From Chitinophaga sancti (GTDB taxonomy: Bacteria > Bacteroidota > Bacteroidia > Chitinophagales > Chitinophagaceae): 64,000 nucleotides of DNA. The notes under the pieces are model-generated. The model was not told where the DNA came from, did no database searches, and was given only the letters and a program-made list of their open reading frames with translations. Both the position numbers and the translations under genes were made by a program. Positions 16,110-24,385 of the stretch are shown piece by piece (the stretch's first letter is position 1; every line of letters begins with the position of its first letter). Location of the stretch: NCBI RefSeq assembly GCF_034424315.1, contig NZ_CP139972.1:2790001-2854000 (forward strand), read 5' to 3'.

Positions 16110-17546
16110 TCATTTTCCACTTTCATCTTCGTACAGTTTCTGGACCCACTTCGTCATCCCTTCCAATATTTTAGGGCTGATCGTTTCATCCAGGGTGCCA
16201 TATTCCTCTATCCTGCATGTGATACAATTCTGAAACAGATGATTGAGTCCGGGAAGATTCCACATAGTCAACATTTCATTCCCACCGGCTTTCAATCCAT
16301 CCTGAATCCCTTTCAGATTCGGGTTGGCTGCTGTCTCTACATCTTTCGCACCATTCATTGCCAACACCGGGCACCTGATCTTCGCGAGGTAAGGAACAGG
16401 ATCAAATCTGAGTAATGACAGTGCTCTTGGCCTTGCATCGGCTGCATAAACCTCCTGTATAAACTGCTGTTTTCCAGCTATATCCGTACTATCGCCAAAA
16501 CGGTTGTATACCAGCCCTAAATAAGTGGCAGCAATCGTTTTGCGGGAAAGTGTATCCTTTTGATTCACCAGCACTTTCAGGTAAGGCTGATAATAATCTT
16601 TGTAATCCCTGATATGCTCTCTGGAATCGCCATAAGAAGCTGCCGTCGTCGCCATCCGGTTCAGGTACTGGGTTTGCCCGTCTACTCCAGGCCCAGCCAG
16701 GAGCAGCAGGTAAGCGATCATTTTATCGCTGGCCGCCACCATTTCAGCAACAGCACCACCTTCGCCGTATCCTAACAAGCCAATACCCAAAGAATCAATG
16801 TCATTCCTGCTCCGGAGGTAGGCAAGGGCAGCCTGTACATCGTTGGCCAGGTTACCAATACTGGCAGAATCATAATTCCCTGTACTATTCCCTACACCAC
16901 GCTGATCAAACCGTAAAGTGGCAATTCCTCTCCTCACAAAATAATCCGCCATCACAGCAAATGGACGGTGCCCAAACATTTCATTATCCCTGTCAGGATG
17001 CCCTGCACCCGGAATCAATATGATCACTTTAAAAGGATCTTTTCCCTTGGTACCGGGCCTTGTCAGGGTACCACCCAGGAGTACCTTATCAACTTTATTG
17101 ACAAATTTAATATCTTCTGTATCGTAGGCGACCGTTGATTTCGGGGTTTGCGGGCGCTCCAGCTGCAGATCATCTTCCTTCACTTCCTTACGTGAAAAGT
17201 AAATACTCACCCTGTTGTTCAACTGGTAGAAAAAGCCATTATAAGTATTACGATTAGTCCATGCTCCCATGAACACCACGCCGATGCGGGGAATGGAAAA
17301 CTTCAGGCTATCATTGGTCACAGCTACGGTATCTGTCAGCACAGGGTCATCCTCTTCATCAGGGTTCACCAGCTGCCCGTTCCACTCACCATTTTCATTG
17401 GCAAATGTGAGTACTAAACGCTGCTTCTGCCCCTGCGGGGTTTTCAGAATTCCATACCACTTTCCGCTGATGTCAGGACCGGATTGTGCAAATACAAACC
17501 CTCCCAGGCATATACCCAGGCAGGTCAAAACCACATATCTAAGCAT
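16110..17546 (-). CDS. Secreted alpha/beta-hydrolase-fold protein lacking the nucleophile serine
   Basis: 478 residues with a signal peptide (about 1-20, ending VFAQS). An N-terminal beta domain of about 130 residues (ISGKWYGIL...) precedes an alpha/beta hydrolase domain. The oxyanion-type motif LIPGAGHPDRDN, the strand LRFDQRGVGNSTG, and the acid and base residues (Asp402 in NGAKDVETA, His436 in PGLNHLF) are present. At the nucleophile elbow the usual GHSEGG is GYGEGG, so the catalytic Ser is Gly261 (codon GGC, 16764-16766). The reading frame is otherwise intact and full length. It could be a non-hydrolytic binding protein, a pseudoenzyme, or use a different nucleophile. It lies upstream of its own terminator and 8 bases after the DUF423 gene. 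Confidence 0.85.
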   Translation of the reverse strand: MLRYVVLTCLGICLGGFVFAQSGPDISGKWYGILKTPQGQKQRLVLTFANENGEWNGQLVNPDEEDDPVLTDTVAVTNDSLKFSIPRIGVVFMGAWTNRNTYNGFFYQLNNRVSIYFSRKEVKEDDLQLERPQTPKSTVAYDTEDIKFVNKVDKVLLGGTLTRPGTKGKDPFKVIILIPGAGHPDRDNEMFGHRPFAVMADYFVRRGIATLRFDQRGVGNSTGNYDSASIGNLANDVQAALAYLRSRNDIDSLGIGLLGYGEGGAVAEMVAASDKMIAYLLLLAGPGVDGQTQYLNRMATTAASYGDSREHIRDYKDYYQPYLKVLVNQKDTLSRKTIAATYLGLVYNRFGDSTDIAGKQQFIQEVYAADARPRALSLLRFDPVPYLAKIRCPVLAMNGAKDVETAANPNLKGIQDGLKAGGNEMLTMWNLPGLNHLFQNCITCRIEEYGTLDETISPKILEGMTKWVQKLYEDESGK

Positions 17547-17554
17547 ACGTTTCT

Positions 17555-17956
17555 TTATTTCTTAATGACCGCCAGTAGCAGGCAAACCCATCCTGCGATG
17601 AAGAATACCCCGCCGATCGGTGTCAGGATACCAATGATGGAAGGAAAATCTATTTTCCCAAATCCTTTCAGTGTCAACAGGTAAAGAGAACCTGAAAACA
17701 GGATCACTCCGGTCACGAAGCAGCGCCCGGCCCATTGGGTGAGTGAACCTGGAAAATGAACATAAAGCAGCGCAACTGCGATTAAAGCAAAAGCATGGTA
17801 AAACTGGTAGGTAATGCCTGTCTTGTACGCCCTTTCCAATGTCGTTTTCATAGCGTCTGTAGTCGCCATGTCGTATAATTTATGTGCGCCGAAAGCTCCC
17901 AATACTACGCCTAATATGCCAAATACGGTTGCCCAGATTAAAAAGCCCTTATGCAT
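17555..17956 (-). CDS. DUF423 family membrane protein
   Basis: 133 residues, almost entirely four hydrophobic helices. Family marks are the N-terminal GVVLGAFGAHKL, the middle YKTGITYQFYHAFALI, and the C-terminal FSGSLYLLTL and TPIGGVFFIAGW. DUF423 (YgdD-like) proteins are small inner-membrane proteins of unknown role. Its start overlaps the 3' end of the shikimate kinase gene by 8 bases, so the two are translationally coupled. Confidence 0.9.
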   Translation of the reverse strand: MHKGFLIWATVFGILGVVLGAFGAHKLYDMATTDAMKTTLERAYKTGITYQFYHAFALIAVALLYVHFPGSLTQWAGRCFVTGVILFSGSLYLLTLKGFGKIDFPSIIGILTPIGGVFFIAGWVCLLLAVIKK

Positions 17957-18458
17957 TTTCGTTCAGTCTTTTGGTAAATGTATCTAATGTTACGGAGTCC
18001 GATTCTGCTATTGTAATTTTGGCCTGTTGGTAGAAAGGCTGTCTTTCGGCCAGTTTTTTCTCGACAAATGCCAGGAGTTCATCATCCGGCAGATCTGCTA
18101 TGAGCGGACGTTTTGACTTTTTACGCTTCAGCCGGTCTACAATTACAGCCAGTTCCGGGTTCAGCCAGATAGTCGTACCTCTTTCATTCATCACATCCAT
18201 ATTATCCTGGAAGCAGGGCACTCCTCCTCCACAGGAAATGAGGAAATTGTCGCCTTCTGACAGCTCACGCAGCCAGAAACCTTCCTTTTGCCGGAAATAA
18301 TCTTCTCCTTTGGTGGCGAAGATATCACTGATGGACATTTCTTCGGATTCTACAATTACGTCGTCCAGGTCATAGAATGGTAACTCCAGATGCTCGGCCA
18401 GCTGTTTTCCCCAATAGGATTTACCGGCACCCATAAAACCTAATAAAAAGATCTTCAA
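17949..18458 (-). CDS. aroK: Shikimate kinase
   Basis: 169 residues, normal length. It phosphorylates shikimate at the 3-OH with ATP in the chorismate pathway. It has P-loop GFMGAGKSYWGK at 7-18, Asp32/Asp33 in DLDD for shikimate and Mg2+, the YFRQKEGFWLREL segment with the substrate Arg and Glu, and SCGGGVP (Walker B-like). It overlaps the DUF423 gene, and its start lies 27 bases after the phosphopantetheinyl transferase stop. All three are on the - strand and probably co-transcribed. Confidence 0.95.
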   Translation of the reverse strand: MKIFLLGFMGAGKSYWGKQLAEHLELPFYDLDDVIVESEEMSISDIFATKGEDYFRQKEGFWLRELSEGDNFLISCGGGVPCFQDNMDVMNERGTTIWLNPELAVIVDRLKRKKSKRPLIADLPDDELLAFVEKKLAERQPFYQQAKITIAESDSVTLDTFTKRLNENA

Positions 18459-18485
18459 GCAGTGTATATTTAAAAAGTTAATGCA

Positions 18486-19100
18486 TTAAATGGTCCAGGA
18501 TAGGCACAGACCGTCCGCAATAAGATATTGCAAAGATAGCCGTGCTTTTTTATCTGCTTTGTTAAAATTACAGTGGATATATCCATATAATTGATATGGA
18601 AATGGCTCCAGCTGCATATTTTCTTTAAAATCAACCTTTCCCAGGCCGTACCATTTGAAAACCGCCTCCTTGGCACTCCAGCATATAGTTTTGTGTGCCA
18701 GGGCATTGGCCGGATCAATGAATTCCCGTTCCGTGGGTGAGAGGAATTTATGGCTCACTTTCTCAATCTTGTCGTTCATGGATTCAATATCCACACCTAC
18801 AGCACTTTCCTGGCTCACAATGGCAGCTACAAAATCGCCGCAGTGAGAAATGGAAAAATGTAAACTATTGCAGGATAGGATGGGTTTTTTGCTTTCCATG
18901 ATCTGGATACTATCCAGCGGGAAGCCCGGAAATAGTTCTGTCAGCAGGTAACGACCGGCAAAATGTTGCAGGCGCTTGTGCGGATGATGAATGGCGGGCG
19001 ATATGTTGACCCTTTTCCTGAAGAAGGTTTCGTCCTCTCCGATCTGCCATACTCCCAGCCGGCTGCCGGGAGATATTTGTATCGTACGTATTAATGGCAT
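18486..19100 (-). CDS. 4'-phosphopantetheinyl transferase superfamily protein
   Basis: 204 residues, Sfp-like pseudodimer size. It transfers 4'-phosphopantetheine from CoA to a conserved Ser of carrier proteins. The Mg2+ and CoA site is visible as VGVDIE (Asp104, Glu106) and WSAKEAVFKWYG (Glu145, Lys149), with the earlier SISHCGDF His. As an Sfp-type enzyme it could in principle activate carrier proteins of secondary metabolism, including the acyl-carrier-like protein at 63165-63431 far away in this window; that link is only an inference. It is probably first gene of a unit with aroK. Confidence 0.9.
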   Translation of the reverse strand: MPLIRTIQISPGSRLGVWQIGEDETFFRKRVNISPAIHHPHKRLQHFAGRYLLTELFPGFPLDSIQIMESKKPILSCNSLHFSISHCGDFVAAIVSQESAVGVDIESMNDKIEKVSHKFLSPTEREFIDPANALAHKTICWSAKEAVFKWYGLGKVDFKENMQLEPFPYQLYGYIHCNFNKADKKARLSLQYLIADGLCLSWTI

Positions 19101-19126
19101 ATCTTGCCAAATTAATACTAATTAAC

Positions 19127-19134
19127 CAAATATA
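19127..19134 (-). promoter_or_regulatory. Putative -7 promoter element for the phosphopantetheinyl transferase unit
   Basis: On the - strand this reads TATATTTG, 27 bases before the start codon at 19100. It touches the dcd start codon on the other strand. Confidence 0.5.
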
Positions 19135-19670
19135 TGATCCTGTCTGATAAAAGGATATTGGAGGAAATTGAGAAAGGCACTATCGTCATTTCACCTTACG
19201 ACCGGAAATATCTCGGCACTAACTCTTACGATGTACACCTTGGCAAGTATTTGGCGACTTATAAAGACCGTGTACTGGATGCCAAATCACACAACGAAAT
19301 TGAACATTTTGAAATCCCTGCGGAAGGGTTTGTATTGCAGCCAGGTACGCTGTACCTGGGCGTGACAGAAGAATATACAGAGACACATGCACATGTACCT
19401 TTTTTGGAAGGGAAGTCCAGCACCGGAAGATTAGGGATTGATATTCATGCAACGGCGGGGAAAGGTGATGTAGGGTTTTGTAATACGTGGACACTGGAAA
19501 TTAGCTGTGCGCAGCCGGTAAGGATATATGCGGGCATGCCGATCGGGCAGTTGATTTATTTTGTGGTGGAGGGTGATGTGGAAACGTTCTATAATAAAAA
19601 GGGGAACGCGAAGTATAATGGAAGAACGGTGAAGCCCGTGGAGAGTATGATGTGGAAAAATCAGTTTTAG
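19134..19670 (+). CDS. dcd: dCTP deaminase
   Basis: 178 residues. It deaminates dCTP to dUTP for dTMP synthesis. Family motifs are ILSDKRILEEIEKG at the N-terminus, LGTNSYDVHLG, the substrate-binding stretch EGKSSTGRLGIDIHATAGKGD and the following GFCNTWTLEI with the catalytic Glu. The C-terminal YNGRTVKPVESMM closes over the nucleotide. No fused dUTPase function can be judged from sequence alone. It is divergent from the phosphopantetheinyl transferase gene with only 33 bases between start codons. Confidence 0.95.
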   Translation: MILSDKRILEEIEKGTIVISPYDRKYLGTNSYDVHLGKYLATYKDRVLDAKSHNEIEHFEIPAEGFVLQPGTLYLGVTEEYTETHAHVPFLEGKSSTGRLGIDIHATAGKGDVGFCNTWTLEISCAQPVRIYAGMPIGQLIYFVVEGDVETFYNKKGNAKYNGRTVKPVESMMWKNQF

Positions 19671-19690
19671 TATTCTTTAGATTTAAATAA

Positions 19691-19728
19691 ACAAAAACGC
19701 TTTTGCCTTCGGCAAAAGCGTTTTTGTT
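19691..19728. terminator. Strong bidirectional terminator between dcd and the cytochrome gene
   Basis: A 17-bp perfect stem (19691-19707 with 19711-19727) closing on a C(TTCG)G tetraloop, with A and T runs on the outsides. It lies between convergent genes. Confidence 0.9.
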
Positions 19729-19767
19729 TGGGGCGAGGGCCTGCTGCCTGCTTTCAGCATGCAAAAT

Positions 19768-21699
19768 TTATTTTAATGAGTTAATCCAGGCAGCTATTTT
19801 TAAAGCATCTGCCTTTGGCACCTGCGGCATCGGCGGCATTTCTGTCGCGTAGTCCGGCCAGTTCTGTGGCTTTGGATTTGCAATCAGTTTTAAGATCTGA
19901 TCGCTGGTGTATTTTCTCTTTGCGATTTCTTTATATGCAGGACCCACCTGGCGTTTTTCTGCATTGTGACAGGCAAGGCAGGTATATTTTGCAAGTAAGG
20001 GTTTTACTTCTTCGAAAGAAGGTGCTTTCTTTGCCAGCGAGGTTGCTGCTGTTGTAGCTTTTGTAGCCGTGGTTGCCGGTTTTGCCGCGGCCTTTACCTT
20101 CTCTGAATTGTAAGTACTTGCCTGTGCAACTGGCAATTTCGCACCCTGTGGAATGTGATGCAAAGTGTAGTAGCCATTGTTATGGATCAGGGAATAGAAA
20201 TGTTCCTTCTCTCTCACACCATCCAATACGATGTTGTGTACATAATCCGGACGCAGACTATCTACAATGATCCTTGCCTTCAATCCATCTTCTGACACCT
20301 TCACTCCTTTTACAGGGCATTGACCAATGTTTACCATCGGACTACCATACACTGCATGATACTTGTAGGTGAAATTCTCTACATGGTAAGAAGCCAGATC
20401 CTCTGCAGATTTTTTATCTACCGGTAATGTAAATTCTATCTCAAAACCATCCGGCATAGCTTTGATCGTTTTCATTTCAAACGGCATCTTTTCATTCCAC
20501 ACCAGTCTTTGCAAACCTTCGTTTGCTTCACCGGCAGAACCCCATCCACGGTTGGTTTCACCTACAAATAAGGTATTACCATCTTTTGCCCATGCCATTC
20601 TCAGTACACCGGACTGGAATCCCTGCCGGAAGTCAAAAGACACACCCTGGTATTCACCATCCACCTTCTCCATCACCACACGCATGATCTTGCTTTGCCC
20701 CTGATCTCCTACCAGCAACTGGCCAGCGAAGGGGCCAAAACTACCTTCAGGAATCTGCACGATCTCAGAGTTGGAAATCCCCTGTATACCATGTGGGAGA
20801 ATGACTGCAGGCAATTGCAGATCAGGGATCTGTTTCTTTACATCCATGAGTGTAACGAATTTTTCATTCACTACATTCTCAGGTTTGATATAACGGCCTT
20901 CCGCATTTTTTACACGGCGACCATCTACCAGTGAAAAGAATTGTTTTTCGGTCACCTTTACAGGAGAATTGGGTTCCTGTGACCAGCGTAAGCCTGCAGG
21001 ATGCCCGATGAAAGCACCTTTTTTCACCTGCCATACACCACCGGAACCTACCCAGTCGCCCTGGTTCTCTGAGTAAAACAATTCACCATTGATCATACCC
21101 AATCCGCATGGGGAACGGAAACCTGTGGCATAAGGTTCCATATGACCATCTTCAAAGATGTGCATCATCCAGCCTCTCCAGGGAACACGGCTCTCGCCTC
21201 TCCACCATTCTTCATCACCGAAAGCTACGTTGCCGGATACAAAAAATGATCCGTCTGGTGCTAATTTAGGGCCGAAACTATATTCATGATAGTGTCCGGA
21301 AAGTGGCCATGCATAGACAGTTTCATATATATCTGCCTTTCCGTCCATATTGGTATCCACCAGTTTTGTCAACTCACCACGTTGTGCGCAATACAAGGCA
21401 CCATCTTTATATACAAGCCCGAGAACCTCGTGCAGACCGCTGGCAAACTTTGTCCAGTAAGGGTTACGGCTGTCAGGTGCATGTACTACCCAGATATCGC
21501 CTCTGCGGGTAGATACACCCAGGTCACCGTTGGGCAATACACAAAGCCCACCTACTTCGAGCAGGATCCCTTCGGGGGCTTTCATCTTTAAGATCTTAAA
21601 GTAGTCTTCTTCTTTCGGCGTTTCCTGTGCCTGTGTGGCCATCGAGGTGAGGGCCAGCATCATGCCGCAAAGCATCGCCTTTTTTAATATATTTTTCAT
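19768..21699 (-). CDS. Secreted beta-propeller protein with C-terminal cytochrome c domain
   Basis: 643 residues with a signal peptide (about 1-24). Residues of about 40-420 have the repeated strand pattern of PQQ/sugar-dehydrogenase-like propellers (GGLCVLPNGDLGVSTRRGDIW, GLVYKDGALYCAQRGELTKL, DTNMDGKADIYE, FRSPCGLGMI). A beta domain and an Ala/Thr-rich linker (about 535-555) follow. The last 75 residues are a class I cytochrome c with CLACH at 574-578 and a Met-rich axial region (EMPPMP). This suggests periplasmic oxidation of a sugar with electrons passed to the heme. It starts 28 bases after the DUF1080 protein gene and is surely co-transcribed with it. Cofactor unproven. Confidence 0.85.
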   Translation of the reverse strand: MKNILKKAMLCGMMLALTSMATQAQETPKEEDYFKILKMKAPEGILLEVGGLCVLPNGDLGVSTRRGDIWVVHAPDSRNPYWTKFASGLHEVLGLVYKDGALYCAQRGELTKLVDTNMDGKADIYETVYAWPLSGHYHEYSFGPKLAPDGSFFVSGNVAFGDEEWWRGESRVPWRGWMMHIFEDGHMEPYATGFRSPCGLGMINGELFYSENQGDWVGSGGVWQVKKGAFIGHPAGLRWSQEPNSPVKVTEKQFFSLVDGRRVKNAEGRYIKPENVVNEKFVTLMDVKKQIPDLQLPAVILPHGIQGISNSEIVQIPEGSFGPFAGQLLVGDQGQSKIMRVVMEKVDGEYQGVSFDFRQGFQSGVLRMAWAKDGNTLFVGETNRGWGSAGEANEGLQRLVWNEKMPFEMKTIKAMPDGFEIEFTLPVDKKSAEDLASYHVENFTYKYHAVYGSPMVNIGQCPVKGVKVSEDGLKARIIVDSLRPDYVHNIVLDGVREKEHFYSLIHNNGYYTLHHIPQGAKLPVAQASTYNSEKVKAAAKPATTATKATTAATSLAKKAPSFEEVKPLLAKYTCLACHNAEKRQVGPAYKEIAKRKYTSDQILKLIANPKPQNWPDYATEMPPMPQVPKADALKIAAWINSLK

Positions 21700-21727
21700 G
21701 TGCAGGATTCAAAAGATTAAGAAACGA

Positions 21728-23182
21728 TTAGAAAATGATGGCATAGCTCAGCTTACTGCGGATAGGAATGATCATTTCCTTTCCTTCTGCTGCATCACGG
21801 ATGATTGGTTTTTCATTGCCGGTATCTTCCAGTTGCAGGTAATAAGCTTTGCCATCTACGATGTACAGATCTTTTGAAACAGGTTCTATTTTGCTACCTG
21901 CTACAATCTTTGCATACAGTCCATCTACAGGATTGGCAACAGTGATGACGCGATGTATACCATGACCTTCGGAGAGCACGCGCACTTCATCGCTTACAGC
22001 AGTTCCATAGATCAGGTATTTGAAAGTTGGGCGGTCTTTGTCGTCGAGTACATAACCTTTGGGGCGATAACCGGTACCGGTAGTATCTGTGAGCCATGTA
22101 GCCTGCGCGTTGGCCAGCCTGGCGATGGTAAAGGAAGGTTTACCTAAAGTTTGCACGGTGCCTCTTGGGCGGGAAGTACCATTTCCCCTGTCATGCCACA
22201 TAGGTGTAGCATCGAGGAAACCACCTCTCCATACCTGAGCCAGTGCACCTCTGTCCATATCGTAGGTGTAGTGCACCTGTTCCGGGCTACCTACGTTTAC
22301 AGCATGTACAATACGGAAATCAGGTACATCCATAAAGCTGCGGAGAACGGTGTTAACATTGGCATCTACGTAGATAGGATCCACGTTGTCGCGGCGGTTA
22401 TTCCCATTTTGCGCTTCGCTGGCTGCTTCTCTTTTTTTGATCATGATGTTTTTAAAAGCAACAGCACCATGATCTCCCTGCAGGCGAAGCGGACCTGTGG
22501 CACTTTCATTACCACCGTCCATAGCGCCACGGGTAGCACCCAGGAGTTCTACATCTTCATGAATGACCATACCATTCAGGGTGATGAGGAGCATTCTTGC
22601 ATTGGCGATCTTCTTGCCATTGGCATCGAAGCGGGGTGCCTGGAAGGAAACTTTCAGGTGTTGCCAGAGACCGGGAGCACGGGTTACGTTGTAACGGGGT
22701 GCATGGCCTTCGTATCCCTGGAATCCCTGGGGGCGGCTATCTTCCCATCGTTCGTAAATACCGCCATTATCACCTGCGGTAGGGTTGGTTTTGCCCCAGC
22801 TATCCAGCAGCTGGATCTCATACCTACCCTCGAGGTATACACCTGAATTGGAGCCGGGAGCCATCATATAGTCCATTTCCAGGTCTATATCTCCATATTC
22901 GGCATTCGTGAAGAGGTCCTGACCCGGATGTTTTTTGTCCGGTAAATTCAGGAGTACACCGACGCCCGGGGAAAAGCTCAGTTCATGCGGTTTATCCAGT
23001 GCTGCGGCAGCGTCAGTGACGATGCTCCAGCTGGGTCCCGGGTCATGAAACGAGGATAAGTCCTGAAGCGGCAGAATGCCGGACTGTGCGAAGGCTGGGT
23101 TGACAACAGCTATTCCCATGCCGCAGAAGCAAAGGAAGCCCATCAAAGACCGGCGAGCATGATTTTTCGATCTAAGTACCAT
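21728..23182 (-). CDS. Secreted DUF1080 (3-keto-disaccharide hydrolase-like) protein with extra C-terminal domain
   Basis: 484 residues, with a signal peptide after a basic N-terminus (cleavage near AFAQS, about residue 33). Residues of about 60-250 form a concanavalin-like DUF1080 domain (NSGVYLEGRYEIQLLDS, RAPGLWQHLKVSFQAP, GPLRLQGDHGAVAFKNIMIK). Members of this fold hydrolyse 3-keto-glycosides. The C-terminal 220 residues are a second beta-rich domain (about 265-484) that I cannot assign. Together with the downstream propeller-cytochrome gene it suggests a route in which a sugar is oxidised at C3 and the keto-glycoside is then cleaved in the periplasm. Confidence 0.8.
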   Translation of the reverse strand: MVLRSKNHARRSLMGFLCFCGMGIAVVNPAFAQSGILPLQDLSSFHDPGPSWSIVTDAAAALDKPHELSFSPGVGVLLNLPDKKHPGQDLFTNAEYGDIDLEMDYMMAPGSNSGVYLEGRYEIQLLDSWGKTNPTAGDNGGIYERWEDSRPQGFQGYEGHAPRYNVTRAPGLWQHLKVSFQAPRFDANGKKIANARMLLITLNGMVIHEDVELLGATRGAMDGGNESATGPLRLQGDHGAVAFKNIMIKKREAASEAQNGNNRRDNVDPIYVDANVNTVLRSFMDVPDFRIVHAVNVGSPEQVHYTYDMDRGALAQVWRGGFLDATPMWHDRGNGTSRPRGTVQTLGKPSFTIARLANAQATWLTDTTGTGYRPKGYVLDDKDRPTFKYLIYGTAVSDEVRVLSEGHGIHRVITVANPVDGLYAKIVAGSKIEPVSKDLYIVDGKAYYLQLEDTGNEKPIIRDAAEGKEMIIPIRSKLSYAIIF

Positions 23183-23343
23183 AACGTAACAATAAGTTGC
23201 ATCAAAAGAAGTGAAATTTTAGCATTGAGACCTTTTGACGATTATGCAATATAGAAATTGAAATTGGGAGAAGCAAGGGGCTGGAGATGAATGATGATGG
23301 ATGGGATGAATGCTGTGAAAGAGAAGCAATAATTGATGATAAA

Positions 23344-23380
23344 AAATAAAAGGTCAGTTCTGAAAAGAACTGACCTTTTA
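23344..23380 (-). terminator. Terminator downstream of the START-domain gene
   Basis: A 14-bp perfect stem, AAAAGGTCAGTTCT pairing with its complement around a GAAA-type loop, ending in T-rich sequence on both sides. Confidence 0.85.
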
Positions 23381-23393
23381 TAAATGAATACAG

Positions 23394-23430
23394 TAGCATC
23401 GAACAAGCGTCGAACTAGCATCGAACAAGC
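23394..23430. repeat. Tandem 15-base direct repeat
   Basis: TAGCATCGAACAAGC occurs at 23394-23408 and again at 23416-23430 (22-base period). It is intergenic. No function is apparent. Confidence 0.6.
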
Positions 23431-23473
23431 ACCGGCCAAAACGTGGACCTAAGGTGGACTTATGCCAGCCTCT

Positions 23474-24118
23474 CTACTCCCGTATATAAGATAAATGAAG
23501 ATTTCTATAAGCGGGTTTCGCCAGTTGTACTTTAAGTTTCTTGAAAGTTTCCATCGGTCCTTTTGTTGCGAACAGGTTAACTAACCAAACAGGGATAGAA
23601 CCACCCGGATCGGTTTCCAATGTATAATCAATATACACCATATTGTTCTGTAAAGGAGTGAGTACCCATTTGCCATAAGAATTACGCACCCTGATAATAT
23701 CCTTTTTCTCAGGAATGTAATTATGTACTACCGGGCCATCGATGGTGACCACTTTTGTTCTGGCATCCTGGGTGGCAATCAGGTGCGCCACAAAATCACG
23801 GTTAGTAATGGGCCATGGTAATGCTACTTCGGAATAATAAAAGAGTTCGGATGGACTTACCTCTTTGAGTAATGTGGCCGATTTGGTGCTGTATACCCAG
23901 TCTTTCGCCGAAGAGATGTCGAGAATAATGGCTACCAGCTGACTGAGGGTAGCCGGTACTGCAACTTTAACACGTATGGCTTTTAAGTTGGAGTTTTCGA
24001 CTGTCTTTGTGTAAATTTTAATCCCGTCTTTATCGTCTTTTAGTTTCCAGTCATTCTGGGCGTAAGAAAAGAGGGATAACAGCATAGCCGCGCTAATAAT
24101 CATTATACTTTTCTTCAT
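23474..24118 (-). CDS. Secreted START-domain (lipid-binding fold) protein
   Basis: 214 residues from the ATG at 24118; the frame stays open to 24148 but the signal peptide begins with MKKSIMIISAAMLLSLFSYAQ. The rest is one START-like domain: DDKDGIKIYTKTV, the ALPWPITNRDFV segment typical of StAR-related proteins, VVHNYIPEKKDIIRVRNSYGKW, and the C-terminal helix ATKGPMETFKKLKVQL. Bacterial members bind hydrophobic ligands in a deep pocket; the ligand here is unknown. The periplasmic location is inferred from the signal peptide. Confidence 0.85.
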   Translation of the reverse strand: MKKSIMIISAAMLLSLFSYAQNDWKLKDDKDGIKIYTKTVENSNLKAIRVKVAVPATLSQLVAIILDISSAKDWVYSTKSATLLKEVSPSELFYYSEVALPWPITNRDFVAHLIATQDARTKVVTIDGPVVHNYIPEKKDIIRVRNSYGKWVLTPLQNNMVYIDYTLETDPGGSIPVWLVNLFATKGPMETFKKLKVQLAKPAYRNLHLSYIRE

Positions 24119-24270
24119 GTCTGTGCCTTGGCCAAAGGTTGATAGCAATTTGGCCGGATTGCCTGCAATTTACGGATTATATGGTTCAGGGAAGTTGGGA
24201 AGGCGCTTTCCTGAGTGATAGTACTACATTTTAGCAATACTATAACAATTGGTCAAAAAGTCGCCTACCC

Positions 24271-24385
24271 CATATACAGTGAAAGGCCTGTATATATTTT
24301 CTGACAGCATTGCACATATCCAGTGAAAAGGCCTGCATATGTTGTTTGACAGCATAGAGCATATTCAGTGAAAGGCCTGTATATG
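24271..24385. repeat. Array of three tandem hairpin repeats abutting the HD-Pnk stop codon
   Basis: Three units with a 44-45-base period begin near 24271, 24315 and 24360. On the - strand each contains CATAT(n)CAG, a constant loop GCCTTT(T)CA and CTG(n)ATATG, forming a 9-pair stem with at most one mismatch. The two linkers share ATGCTGTCA. The array starts next to the TGA of the HD-Pnk gene (24386-24388) and would be the 3' end of that transcript. Confidence 0.8.

Noticed and set aside
22151..22846. A 231-codon frame opposite the DUF1080 gene
   Set aside because: Shadow of the 484-residue secreted protein, no recognisable domain.
23394..23430. Direct repeat as a mobile-element target-site duplication
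   Set aside because: Copies are only 7 bases apart with no element between them.
24271..24385. CRISPR-like array
   Set aside because: Only three units, and both repeats and linkers are conserved; no cas genes. Classified as tandem hairpins instead.
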